Shown in pieces: positions 6,694 through 14,648 of a stretch of 17,679 bases of DNA. The stretch lies in the NCBI GenBank assembly GCA_025354075.1, contig JANXNO010000089.1:1-17679 (forward strand), in the 5' to 3' direction. The notes under the pieces were generated by a model. It was not told where the DNA came from, searched no databases, and saw only the letters and a list, made by a program, of their open reading frames with translations. Both the position numbers and the translations under genes were made by a program. This DNA comes from Burkholderiales bacterium (lineage in GTDB: Bacteria; Pseudomonadota; Gammaproteobacteria; Burkholderiales; Casimicrobiaceae). Numbering within the stretch: the stretch's first letter is position 1; every line of letters starts with the position of its first letter.

Positions 6694-8025
6694 ATGGCTG
6701 CATTTAAGCTATGGACATCCGCCGTGTCGCCCAATCTTTTTCACGCTCGATTTCTCCGCTGCATTTGTGCGGTAGGCGTTGCCACCGCGTTGATCGGCTG
6801 CGCGAGTGTCGGCCCGACAACGTCCCCTGACGGGACCGGTCAACCGTCCGTATCAGTTGCCGCCGGTTATTCGCTGCGACTGATTGGCGAGGCGAGCTTG
6901 CCGCACCGCATGGACGCGTTTGGCACTACGCTCGGCGGGATTTCTGGTATCGATTACGACGAAGTTCGCGATCAGTATTACCTACTCTCCGACGACCGTT
7001 CTGACATCAACGCCGCGCGTTTCTACACCGCAAAAATCGCGGTGTCAGCGACGGGAATTACAACGCCCATCGTGACGTCGGCAGTGATACTCAAGCGCCC
7101 GGACGGCACGCCGTTTGGCGGCAAAGCAGTCGGCGCGACAGACATCCCCGACCCGGAATCCATTCGCTATCGCGCCGACATGGACACGCTGTTTTGGACG
7201 AGCGAAGGTGACAAAAAGCTGGGCATTGATCCGTCGGTGCGCGAGATGAAGCTGGACGGCACGTTCATTCGTGAAATGCCGACGTTGCCGATGTTTAAGA
7301 TGAAGGCGGGCGACAGCGGCCCGCGCGACAACTTGACGTTTGAGGGCATGAGCCTGACCGTCGACGGCAAGGGTCTGTGGGTGTCGATGGAATCAGCGCT
7401 GTTTGAGGACGGCCCTGAGCCCACGGTTGAAGCCGCCGGTGGCCCCGCACGCTTCACCCTGTATCACGCCAATTCCGGCAATCCGATTCGCCAGATCGCC
7501 TACATCCCGGACGCGATTCCGCTGCGTCCGACGGCCCCCGGTGAGGCCGATAACGGTGTGCCAGAAATTTTGATGATCGATCAGTTTCGCATGCTGGTGC
7601 TCGAGCGCAGCTATTCGCACGGCACCGGCAACTCACTGCGCGTTTACGTGATCGACACTCGGGACGGCAGCGATGTGCTGAACGTTCCGGTGCTCAAGCC
7701 GGGGCAGTACACGCCAGTGACAAAGCGGCTGCTCGTTAATTTCGACACGCTCGGTTTGAAGAAGCTCGACAACACCGAAGGCATGACCTTTGGCCCGCGA
7801 ATGCCCAACGGCAATCGCACGCTCATTTTTGTCAGCGACGACAATTTCAGAGCCAGCCAGATCACGCAATTTCTGGCGTTCGAATTGACCGAGCCGCGCT
7901 CGGCAGCAGCGTTCGTCATCGAGCAACCACCCATCTGGTGGCCGTACCCTTATTACGGTTATCGCCCGTGGATTCCGCGGCCACGTCCGATACACATTCC
8001 GCGACCGATGCCGAAGTCGGAATAG
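6694..8025 (+). CDS. Lipoprotein with phytase-like esterase domain
   Basis: A predicted lipoprotein of 443 residues. The N-terminal region ends in a lipobox LIGC with the lipid-bearing Cys at residue 36. The body matches the esterase-like activity of phytase family (Pfam PF13449): GGISGIDYDEVRDQYYLLSDDRS, then PDPESIRY, LFWTSEGD, NLTFEGMSL, MLVLERSY and LDNTEGMTFG. It ends in VFVSDDNF-like blade motifs of a beta-propeller. The last 32 residues are rich in Pro, Trp, Tyr and Arg (PPIWWPYPYYGYRPW), which is unusual. I chose ATG 6694; an in-frame GTG at 6673 adds 7 residues, and neither has a clear ribosome site. The substrate is unknown; the family name does not prove phytase activity. It is a lone plus-strand gene that converges on the dadA-like gene. 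Confidence 0.8.
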   Translation: MAAFKLWTSAVSPNLFHARFLRCICAVGVATALIGCASVGPTTSPDGTGQPSVSVAAGYSLRLIGEASLPHRMDAFGTTLGGISGIDYDEVRDQYYLLSDDRSDINAARFYTAKIAVSATGITTPIVTSAVILKRPDGTPFGGKAVGATDIPDPESIRYRADMDTLFWTSEGDKKLGIDPSVREMKLDGTFIREMPTLPMFKMKAGDSGPRDNLTFEGMSLTVDGKGLWVSMESALFEDGPEPTVEAAGGPARFTLYHANSGNPIRQIAYIPDAIPLRPTAPGEADNGVPEILMIDQFRMLVLERSYSHGTGNSLRVYVIDTRDGSDVLNVPVLKPGQYTPVTKRLLVNFDTLGLKKLDNTEGMTFGPRMPNGNRTLIFVSDDNFRASQITQFLAFELTEPRSAAAFVIEQPPIWWPYPYYGYRPWIPRPRPIHIPRPMPKSE

Positions 8026-8082
8026 CTATCAGCTTTTTTGTGAAAGCGCCGTTTAACGTGGGCTTATCACATCATTTTACTT

Positions 8083-8134
8083 AAAGTCGCTTATTGGTTA
8101 TTTGTGCATCTGTGCCCAATTGCAATAAGACTTT
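8083..8134. repeat. Long imperfect inverted repeat between convergent genes
   Basis: AAAGT 8083-8087 plus CTTATTG 8090-8096 pair with CAATAAG 8123-8129 plus ACTTT 8130-8134. This gives 12 base pairs with one 2-nt bulge and a 26-nt loop. It lies in the 113-nt AT-richer gap between the lipoprotein stop and the dadA-like stop. Because both genes end here, it may serve as a two-way terminator or RNA end protector, though there is no U-run after the stem. Confidence 0.5.
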
Positions 8135-8138
8135 CCGC

Positions 8139-9407
8139 CTAAAGCTGTTGCATATTGTCAAGACTGAAAGATGGTTGTCGGCCCGCCACTAAATGGGCGA
8201 TAACGCGCCCCGAGCCGCAGCTCATCGTCCAGCCGATGTGGCCCTGGCCGCAGTTCCAGTAGATATTGTCGAACCGAGTATCGCGCTGGATGATCGGCAG
8301 CGACGATGGCGTCATCGGGCGTTGGCAGGCCCAGTGCTCGATTTCGCTGCTTGACCAGTCCAGCGCGCCGGGAAACAGCGCTTCAAAGTGCTTACGATGC
8401 GCACCGAAATCGGCGTCGGTGAACCCATTGTCCTGCCCCGAAAAAATCGCGCCAGTGGTGATGCGCATGACCAGGCCGGACGGGCTTTGCAGTGGGCAAT
8501 AAGCAATCAACGAGTCCTCGCAAATGCCGCCCCGTTGTGGCGCAAGCGAAGCCTCTTTCACAGGCACCGTGATGGAGAAACCTTTGACTGGATAGATCGG
8601 AATTTGCACACCGAGCATTCGCGCAAAGTGTTGCGTTTGCGGGCCAAGCGCTACGACGAACGCGTCTCCTTTCAATTCACGAGACGGTGTGTTTAGCTGA
8701 AACGTGCGGCCTCGTTGCAGCAGCTTTGCGTTGACGGTTTCGCCATACGAGAAACGCACGGGGCGCTCAACTTGCGTCGTAAGCCATACTGCCAGCGCGC
8801 GTGTAAACGCTCGGGAATCGCCTTGCGCGTCAGTCACGGCGAGCGTTCCGCCAACAACGGTCGACGGCGCTAACGAAGGTTCGAGCGTCAGCACTTCGTC
8901 GCGTGACAGCACACGCACCTCAAAGCCGTGCTCGCCAACCAACGCAGCGCGAGCTCGCGCCGCCGTCATCGTCGTTTCGCTGCGGCATACGTAGAGCAAA
9001 CCGTCGCGCTTGTAGCCACAATCAACGCCCGTTTGCGCCAACGTGTCTTCCAGTTCATCCTGACAAAACTTGGCAAACGAGAGCTTCTCTTTGGTCAATC
9101 GCTCATAGTCACGCTGATTTGCGTACGACAAAAATTCGCGCCCCCAACGCCATAGCGCTGGATCGAAAAATTTTGTAACGCGCATCGGTGCCGACGAATC
9201 AGTCAGCGCGCGCCAAATGGTTTTGTGTGCAGTGGGTGTGGGCCACGGCAATGCGCGCGACGCTGAGACGAGACAGGCGTTAGCGTAGCTGGTAACGGTC
9301 GCGGGCTCGGCGTGTTGCTCGATGACTTCAACATCATGACCGTCACGCCACAGGTAGTACGCCGATGCGACGCCGATTAGGCCAGCGCCGAGTACGACTA
9401 CCTTCAT
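8139..9407 (-). CDS. DadA-like FAD-dependent D-amino acid dehydrogenase
   Basis: A 422-residue flavoprotein of the DAO fold. GAGLIG at 7-12 is the dinucleotide motif (VVVLGAGLIG). TSYANACLVS follows the DadA TSxANAG pattern, and the C-terminal QRPMTPSSLPII and NCGQGHIGWTMSCGSG blocks match DadA GLRPMTPDGTPIV and NTGHGTLGWTMACGSG. The expected reaction is oxidative deamination of D-amino acids to keto acids with electrons passed to the membrane quinone pool. Several DadA positions differ, including Gln for His in the GHG triplet and a changed mid-region (EDSLIAYCPLQ). The substrate may therefore not be D-alanine, and I leave the symbol blank. It starts 12 nt after xth and is the last gene of the operon. 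Confidence 0.8.
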   Translation of the reverse strand: MKVVVLGAGLIGVASAYYLWRDGHDVEVIEQHAEPATVTSYANACLVSASRALPWPTPTAHKTIWRALTDSSAPMRVTKFFDPALWRWGREFLSYANQRDYERLTKEKLSFAKFCQDELEDTLAQTGVDCGYKRDGLLYVCRSETTMTAARARAALVGEHGFEVRVLSRDEVLTLEPSLAPSTVVGGTLAVTDAQGDSRAFTRALAVWLTTQVERPVRFSYGETVNAKLLQRGRTFQLNTPSRELKGDAFVVALGPQTQHFARMLGVQIPIYPVKGFSITVPVKEASLAPQRGGICEDSLIAYCPLQSPSGLVMRITTGAIFSGQDNGFTDADFGAHRKHFEALFPGALDWSSSEIEHWACQRPMTPSSLPIIQRDTRFDNIYWNCGQGHIGWTMSCGSGRVIAHLVAGRQPSFSLDNMQQL

Positions 9408-9419
9408 TGCAACGCCGAG

Positions 9420-10196
9420 TTAGAGCGCGAAAGTAGCCGTCACGGGCGCATGATCCGACGGCTTTTCGCCCTTGCGTTCGTTGCGATCAATCACGCATTC
9501 GGTGCAGGTGTCGGCCATCGCGGGCGAGGCGAGCACGTGATCGATGCGCATGCCGTTATTTTTCGGGAAGCCGAGCATGCGGTAATCCCACCAGCTAAAC
9601 GTCTTCGGCGGCTGATCGAATTTGCGAAAGCAGTCGACGAGATCAAGCCCGATCCAGTGATTAAACACGGCGCGTTCCTGATCGGAACACAGCACCTGGC
9701 CGAGCCACAACGCCGGATTGTGAACATCTGCGTCAGTCGGCGCAATGTTGAAATCGCCAACGACCACGAGCTTGGGATGTTTGGCGCGCTCGGTAGCGAG
9801 CCACGCGCTGACCGCATCGAGCCAGCGCAGCTTGTACTGAAACTTCTCCGATTCAACCGATTGGCCGTTCACCACGTACAAATTGATCACGCGAACGTCG
9901 CCAATCGTGACCGCAATGGCGCGGCGCTGCTCGTCCTCATAACCGGGCACGCCCATCACCACATCAGTGAACTCAGGCAAGCTTTTTTTCGCGAGAATCG
10001 CAACGCCGTTGTAGGTCTTCTGCCCAGACACGGCGGCGCTATAACCCAGCGCCTCAAACGTGTCGTGCGGGAACTTGTGTGTCTCTAATTTCAGCTCTTG
10101 CAGGCAGAGCACGTCACTCCGGTTAGCCGCTAGCCATGCTTGAGCTCGATCATGTCGCGCGGTGAGTGAGTTGACGTTCCAGGTGGTGATCTTCAA
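9420..10196 (-). CDS. xth: Exodeoxyribonuclease III family AP endonuclease
   Basis: A 258-residue exonuclease III-type base-excision repair enzyme that cuts at abasic sites and removes 3' blocks. Catalytic residues are in place: Asn7 (WNVNS), Glu34 (LQELK), Tyr107 (NLYVVNGQ), Asp148 and Asn150 (GDFNIAP), Asp219 (RIDHVLAS) and Asp248-His249 (SDHAPV). The start is TTG at 10196-10194. It gives MKITTWNVNSL, the exact N-terminus of the family, and no other start would fit. The gene follows the DUF4124 gene by 9 nt and precedes the dadA-like gene by 12 nt. A 6-bp hairpin covers the TTG. The link to its neighbours is probably positional, not functional. Confidence 0.93.
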   Translation of the reverse strand: MKITTWNVNSLTARHDRAQAWLAANRSDVLCLQELKLETHKFPHDTFEALGYSAAVSGQKTYNGVAILAKKSLPEFTDVVMGVPGYEDEQRRAIAVTIGDVRVINLYVVNGQSVESEKFQYKLRWLDAVSAWLATERAKHPKLVVVGDFNIAPTDADVHNPALWLGQVLCSDQERAVFNHWIGLDLVDCFRKFDQPPKTFSWWDYRMLGFPKNNGMRIDHVLASPAMADTCTECVIDRNERKGEKPSDHAPVTATFAL

Positions 10197-10213
10197 GGTT
10201 AAAGATCAACCTT
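10195..10213 (-). promoter_or_regulatory. Hairpin covering the xth start codon
   Basis: AAGGTT at 10195-10200 and AACCTT at 10208-10213 form a perfect 6-bp stem with a 7-nt loop. In the minus-strand message the 5' arm holds the only AAGG-like ribosome site and the 3' arm reaches into the TTG start (10196-10194). The loop contains part of the upstream stop codon (10208-10206). Passage of ribosomes translating the upstream gene would open it, so it may enforce translational coupling. Confidence 0.4.
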
Positions 10214-10790
10214 TGTTTGGGGTTGCAGCCTTCGCTTTGTCAGCATCGGGAGCGGGCGCTTTGGACGGGGCCGCATCAAGCCCAGCACGATCTTCAACCG
10301 GCTTCGGCTTGCTGAACGGTGGCGTCTTCGGATAGCCCGCCGCGTCAAGAGACGAGGCCCAGCTCGACTCACTCCAACCGGACAATCGCTTCTCGCCGAC
10401 CTTCAACACAGGCACCACTTGTCCGCCTGTTTCTTCCTTGAACTTTTTGTTCAATTCCAAGCTGCGCGTCGGATCGACCACCGTGTGCGGGATACCGCGT
10501 TTGTTGAGATAAGCCTTTGCCGCATCGCAACTTTCACCACACTCGCTGATATAGACCGTCACGGGGTTCTTCTTCTGCGCGTCCTGCGCAACCAGTGACA
10601 AATCGTTGTTCTGAATGGAGCTGCCTCCGACGTTTTTTTCCTGAACGTTTTTGGTGCCGGGAGGCGGCGGTTGATCCGAATACTGCACCCGACCGTCAGC
10701 GTCCACCCAGCGGTAGACCTGCTGCGCGTCAACGCTCGCGGGCACCAGGATGGCCAGAGAAAGCAGTGAAAGTATGAACGATGTTTTCAT
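10206..10790 (-). CDS. Secreted DUF4124 and glutaredoxin-domain protein
   Basis: A 194-residue exported protein. It has a signal peptide with likely cleavage after residue 22 (SVDA-QQVYRW), then a DUF4124 segment QVYRWVDADGRVQYSDQPPP at about 24-43. A glutaredoxin-like thioredoxin fold follows at about 76-150. The redox motif is CGESC (Cys84 and Cys88), a CX3C rather than the usual CXXC. The cis-Pro region is VVPVLKVG (Pro127 or so), followed by LSGWSE. The tail is rich in Ala, Pro and Lys. It probably acts in the periplasm, perhaps on envelope thiols, but no partner is known. Its start has a strong AAGGAG 8 nt upstream and lies 22 nt after prlC. Confidence 0.85.
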   Translation of the reverse strand: MKTSFILSLLSLAILVPASVDAQQVYRWVDADGRVQYSDQPPPPGTKNVQEKNVGGSSIQNNDLSLVAQDAQKKNPVTVYISECGESCDAAKAYLNKRGIPHTVVDPTRSLELNKKFKEETGGQVVPVLKVGEKRLSGWSESSWASSLDAAGYPKTPPFSKPKPVEDRAGLDAAPSKAPAPDADKAKAATPNKG

Positions 10791-10798
10791 GGTCAGGG

Positions 10799-10804
10799 CT
10801 CCTT
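10799..10804 (-). promoter_or_regulatory. Strong ribosome binding site of the DUF4124/glutaredoxin gene
   Basis: AAGGAG on the minus strand lies 8 nt before the ATG at 10790. It is the best Shine-Dalgarno match in this operon and stands out because most neighbours have weak sites. Confidence 0.75.
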
Positions 10805-10812
10805 CGAAAAAG

Positions 10813-12837
10813 CTAAGTCGTCACCATGCCATTGTGCCGCAAAAGCGCATCAACGGAGGGTTGTCGGCCACGGAAGGCCACAAAATTGGTCATCGCATCG
10901 CGACTGCCACCGCGCCCGAGCACTTCATGGCGAAACGCGCTGCCGGCCACCGGCGACAGTACGCCCTCTTCTTCAAAGCGGCTGAATGCGTCGGCGGAGA
11001 GCACCTCCGCCCACTTATAGCTGTAGTACCCCGCGGCATAACCACCGCCGAAAATATGCGCGAACGACCACGGCATGCGGTTGTAGGTTGGGGGCACCAA
11101 CACCGCCACCTCGGCGCGGACTTCGGACAACAGTTTGAGTACGGTAGCACGATCTGCGACCTGATTTTCGGCGTGCAAACGCATGTCAAACAGCGAAAAC
11201 TCCATTTGCCGCAGCGCACCCAAGCCCGACTGAAAATGCTTAGCTGCGACCATCTTGTCGAACAATTCTCGCGTCAAAGGATCGCCGGTTTCAACGTGCT
11301 GCGTGATGTGCGTGAGTACGTCCCATTCCCAGCAATAGTTTTCCATAAATTGGCTGGGTAGCTCAACTGCATCCCATTCAACATGGCCGAACCCAGACAC
11401 GCCCAGTGTGGCCACTTCGGTTAACAGTAAGTGCAGGCCATGACCAAATTCGTGAAACAACGTGATCACGTCATCATGCGTGAACAATGCGGGTCGTCCG
11501 CCCACCGGCGCGGCAAAGTTGCAGGTCATGTAGGCAACAGGGGTTTGCAGCTGGCCGTGTTTCATCCTGCGATCACGTGCCGAGTCAGCCCAAGCACCAC
11601 CGCGCTTGTTTTCTCGGGCGTATAAATCGAAATAAAACTCGCCGATGCGGTTGTCAAACTCATCGAGCACTTCAAAGAAACGAACGTCCTTGTGCCAGCT
11701 CGCGGCTACGCCTTCGACAATGCGCACCGAATAGATGCTTTCAACCACGCGGAACAACCCGGCAATCACCCGGTCTTCCGGAAAATATTGACGCAGCTCT
11801 TCGTCACTAAACGCGTAGCGCTGCTCCCGCAGTTTTTCTGACGCGAACATCACGTCAGGCGACTGCAACTCCGCAATGCCCAGTTCGGCGGCAGCGAAGG
11901 CCTTGAGCTCGGCGAGATCACGTTCCGCAAATGGCCGTGCCCGTCGGGAAATGTCGCGAATAAAGTCGAGCACCTGCTGAGGCGAATTGGCCATTTTCGG
12001 CACCAGTGAAACCTCTGCAAAGTTGGCAAAACCCAGGAGCTGGGCCTCCTCGTTGCGCAGCGCGACGATGGTCTGAATATGCCCACCGTTATCAAATTTG
12101 ACGTCACCTTCGTCGCTCGCACGGGTGACGTTGGCGCGATACATCTGCGCCCGCAACGCGGCCGATTCAGCGTACTGCATGACCGGGAGGAAGCACGGTG
12201 CCTGCAGCGTGAGTCGACACAGTCCTTCAGCCAGCTTCGCCTCAACGGCCTTCGCTTTGGCCGTCGCAATCACGTCGGCTGGAACGCCCTTGAGCTCGGC
12301 TTCAGGCACATCCAGAAAGAAAGCATTGGTCGCGTCAAGCACGTTGTCTTCAAACTTGGACTGCGTCTCCGCCAGTTGATCCTGAATCGCAGCGTAACGT
12401 TCACGTGCTGCGCCCTCAAGTTCAACACCGCTCAGCCGGAAGTCACGCACCTCGTGATTAACCAGCGAGCGCTGCTCATCGGTGAGATTTGCTGCGTGCT
12501 CTGCGAGCACTTTGTAGCGCTCAAACAGCCCGCGATTGAGCCCGACCTCCGTGTAGAACTGTGTCACTTTGGGTAGCGCCGCGTTGTGCGCATCGCGCAG
12601 CGCAGGGCTGCTGATTACCGCATTCAAATGCGCCACAGCGCCCCATGCGCGACCCAGTCGTTCCGTAGCATCCTGCAGCGGTTCAACGACGGTAGCCCAC
12701 GTCACAGACTCTGCGTGTGTGGCGGCACCGATGGCGGCGCGCGCTTCTTCAATCAGCTGCTCGATGGCAGGATTGACGTGCTCCGGCAGGATGTCCGCAA
12801 ATCGGGGCAGGGATGAGAAATCGAGAAGAGGATTCAA
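10813..12837 (-). CDS. prlC: Oligopeptidase A (M3 metallopeptidase)
   Basis: A 674-residue cytoplasmic zinc peptidase of family M3 (Pfam Peptidase_M3), close to the 680 residues of E. coli OpdA/PrlC. It cleaves short peptides, including signal-peptide fragments. The zinc motif is HEFGH at 462-466, with the third ligand Glu492 in VEWDAVELPSQF. The N-terminus NPLLDFSSLPRFADILPEHV mirrors E. coli OpdA. The start is TTG at 12837-12835, supported by GGAG 7 nt upstream and by this N-terminal match; no nearby ATG exists. The TTG overlaps the murU stop (TTGA). Position between murU and a redox protein suggests a shared transcript, with possible use on peptides from cell-wall or protein turnover. Confidence 0.95.
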   Translation of the reverse strand: MNPLLDFSSLPRFADILPEHVNPAIEQLIEEARAAIGAATHAESVTWATVVEPLQDATERLGRAWGAVAHLNAVISSPALRDAHNAALPKVTQFYTEVGLNRGLFERYKVLAEHAANLTDEQRSLVNHEVRDFRLSGVELEGAARERYAAIQDQLAETQSKFEDNVLDATNAFFLDVPEAELKGVPADVIATAKAKAVEAKLAEGLCRLTLQAPCFLPVMQYAESAALRAQMYRANVTRASDEGDVKFDNGGHIQTIVALRNEEAQLLGFANFAEVSLVPKMANSPQQVLDFIRDISRRARPFAERDLAELKAFAAAELGIAELQSPDVMFASEKLREQRYAFSDEELRQYFPEDRVIAGLFRVVESIYSVRIVEGVAASWHKDVRFFEVLDEFDNRIGEFYFDLYARENKRGGAWADSARDRRMKHGQLQTPVAYMTCNFAAPVGGRPALFTHDDVITLFHEFGHGLHLLLTEVATLGVSGFGHVEWDAVELPSQFMENYCWEWDVLTHITQHVETGDPLTRELFDKMVAAKHFQSGLGALRQMEFSLFDMRLHAENQVADRATVLKLLSEVRAEVAVLVPPTYNRMPWSFAHIFGGGYAAGYYSYKWAEVLSADAFSRFEEEGVLSPVAGSAFRHEVLGRGGSRDAMTNFVAFRGRQPSVDALLRHNGMVTT

Positions 12838-13541
12838 GGCGTTACTCCAACTAAAACTGGGTTCAGATTCAACGTTTCGACATCGGCGAAGCTAGTCACG
12901 TTCACTCGCACGCCGCTGTGCAACTGGCCCGTCACCACCTGTTCACGCACCCACTGCTGATACGCTGGAAGCAGCGCAAATCGCTCTCCACGGGGCCACT
13001 TCTGGCATTCGCTAACCGACAGTAAACCGATGCTAGCCAGCGTGAGCCGCGGACTACCGAGACTGACCAAGCCGTCCGCTGCAAGCGCAAATTCGCCACC
13101 GGGTTCGCCATCAACTGACGGAACCATTACAAAGTGGGCTCTGATTTGGTCTTTTTCAATAGCAGCGGCGGGCGCCATCAGACGCGAGTAGTCAAAATCG
13201 CTGTAAATATCAGCGCTAACTAGCACTATAACGCTGGACTTAAAGTGCTGGCTGGCCGTAGCCACGCCGCCACCGCTCTCCAGGGGCTCGGCCTCCAGCG
13301 AGTAAAGCAGCTCGCAAGCGAAGCGCGAACCGTCGCCCAAGGCGGTTATCAACACATCAGCCAGATAGCTTGCGTTGATCACGATGCGCTCGATACCGAT
13401 GGCGACCAGTTTGCGGATGTGGTGCTCGATCAGCGGTACGCCACGTACGACGACTAACGGTTTCGGCAGCGTGTCGGTCAACGGCCGCATCCGTTCGCCG
13501 CGCCCGGCAGCGAGGATCATCGCTTCACGCAGTGCTGTCAA
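12834..13541 (-). CDS. murU: N-acetylmuramate-1-phosphate uridylyltransferase MurU
   Basis: A 235-residue sugar nucleotidyltransferase that makes UDP-MurNAc from MurNAc-1-phosphate and UTP, the second step of the MurNAc recycling route that bypasses de novo synthesis and fosfomycin. The nucleotide motif is LAAGRGERMRPLT (10-22) with Lys27 in LPKPL. LESGGG lies near 87-92, and SADIYSDFDY places the metal Asp at 111. The adjacent kinase amgK makes the assignment firm. The start is TTG at 13541, overlapping the amgK stop (TTGA). An in-frame ATG at 13520 would give MILAAGRG, only 7 residues shorter, so the start is less certain than for prlC. Confidence 0.9.
   Translation of the reverse strand: MTALREAMILAAGRGERMRPLTDTLPKPLVVVRGVPLIEHHIRKLVAIGIERIVINASYLADVLITALGDGSRFACELLYSLEAEPLESGGGVATASQHFKSSVIVLVSADIYSDFDYSRLMAPAAAIEKDQIRAHFVMVPSVDGEPGGEFALAADGLVSLGSPRLTLASIGLLSVSECQKWPRGERFALLPAYQQWVREQVVTGQLHSGVRVNVTSFADVETLNLNPVLVGVTP
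12845..12848 (-). promoter_or_regulatory. Ribosome binding site supporting the prlC TTG start
   Basis: GGAG on the minus strand lies 7 nt before the TTG at 12837, inside the last codons of murU. It confirms that the non-ATG start is used. Confidence 0.7.
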
Positions 13542-14596
13542 AACGTGTACCCCGCCTTTACGGAAACGCCTTCCAGTCGATCAAACAATCGTAGCAGCGG
13601 CGTGAATGCCTGATAGCGCTTGGCGACGTGGCGGACATACTGCACAAAACGCGGCGTGTCGGCGAGGTATTTTGGTTTGCCGTCACGGTAGTTAATGCGG
13701 GCAAAAATGCCGAGCACCTTCAGATGCCGCTGCAAGCCCATCCATTCCATCTCGCGATAAAACTCTGAAAAATCGGCCCGCACCGGCAAACCGGCTTTTT
13801 TCGCCTGATCCCAATAACGCGCTGCCCAGTCGATGATTTGCGGTTCTTCCCAACTCAAAAATGCATCGCGCATAAGCGAGGCCACGTCATACGTTATCGG
13901 GCCAATCACGGCATCCTGATAATCAATTACGCCGGGGTTGCGCTCTGGCGTAACCATCAAATTGCGCGGCATGTAATCGCGATGCACCAACACCGTCGGC
14001 TGCGCCAAAGCGCTGGCGATCAGCACGGCGTACACGCGTTCCAGTGCATTTTTTTCGTTATCCGTCAGCGCCGCGCTAAGGTGGCGATCCAGATACCAGT
14101 CTGGAAACAGCGTGATCTCGCGACGCAGCAGCGCGGCGTCGTAATGCGCGAGCGGTGTTGCAGCGCCCAGGGGATCAATCTGCTGGAGGCGGACAAGCGA
14201 GGTAATCGCATCAGAAAACAGCGATTGCCGCATGGATTCGTCAGCGTCAGAGAGCGTAGCCAAATACGTCGTGTGGCCCAAATCGTCCAGCAACAAGAAT
14301 CCGCGCGCCTCGTCCTGCGCGCGGATCGAGGGCACGTGCACGTCGCCGCCCGCCAGCAGGCGCGTTATGTTGACGAACGGGCGCACGTCCTCCGCAGGCG
14401 GCGGTGCGTCCATGACGATGGCGGTGTGGCCGGTCTCGTCAGCGACCCGAAAATAGCGGCGAAAACTGGCGTCTTCCGAGGCGGAGCTGATACGAATCCA
14501 GCGTGCGCCGTCGGGCGCAATCTGAGACGCTAGCCACACAATGGCCTCGTCAAGGCGTGAGTCGGAACCAGCGGGCGGGAGGTCAGTGCGGATCAT
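13538..14596 (-). CDS. amgK: N-acetylmuramate/N-acetylglucosamine anomeric kinase AmgK
   Basis: A 352-residue cytoplasmic kinase of the aminoglycoside phosphotransferase (APH) fold that phosphorylates MurNAc at the anomeric position, feeding MurU. The Brenner-type catalytic loop is VHRDYMPRNLM (His205, Asp207, Asn212) and the metal-binding Asp225 follows in VIDYQDAVIGP. The block ASEDASFRRYFRV near 39-51 and FLLLDDLGHTTYL near 95-107 are typical of AmgK. It is the first gene of the six-gene minus-strand operon and diverges from lptD with 92 nt between the two starts. The operon promoter should be in this gap, but I see no convincing boxes. The start at 14596 lacks a good ribosome site. Confidence 0.92.
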   Translation of the reverse strand: MIRTDLPPAGSDSRLDEAIVWLASQIAPDGARWIRISSASEDASFRRYFRVADETGHTAIVMDAPPPAEDVRPFVNITRLLAGGDVHVPSIRAQDEARGFLLLDDLGHTTYLATLSDADESMRQSLFSDAITSLVRLQQIDPLGAATPLAHYDAALLRREITLFPDWYLDRHLSAALTDNEKNALERVYAVLIASALAQPTVLVHRDYMPRNLMVTPERNPGVIDYQDAVIGPITYDVASLMRDAFLSWEEPQIIDWAARYWDQAKKAGLPVRADFSEFYREMEWMGLQRHLKVLGIFARINYRDGKPKYLADTPRFVQYVRHVAKRYQAFTPLLRLFDRLEGVSVKAGYTF

Positions 14597-14648
14597 CGGG
14601 TCGGGTAAATGAGGTTTACGGTGCGAGGCGCGCCCGTAACGTCTTGAT

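Noticed and set aside
13838..14533. 231-residue plus-strand open frame opposite amgK
   Set aside because: It is Arg/His/Gln-rich and antisense to a complete kinase gene.
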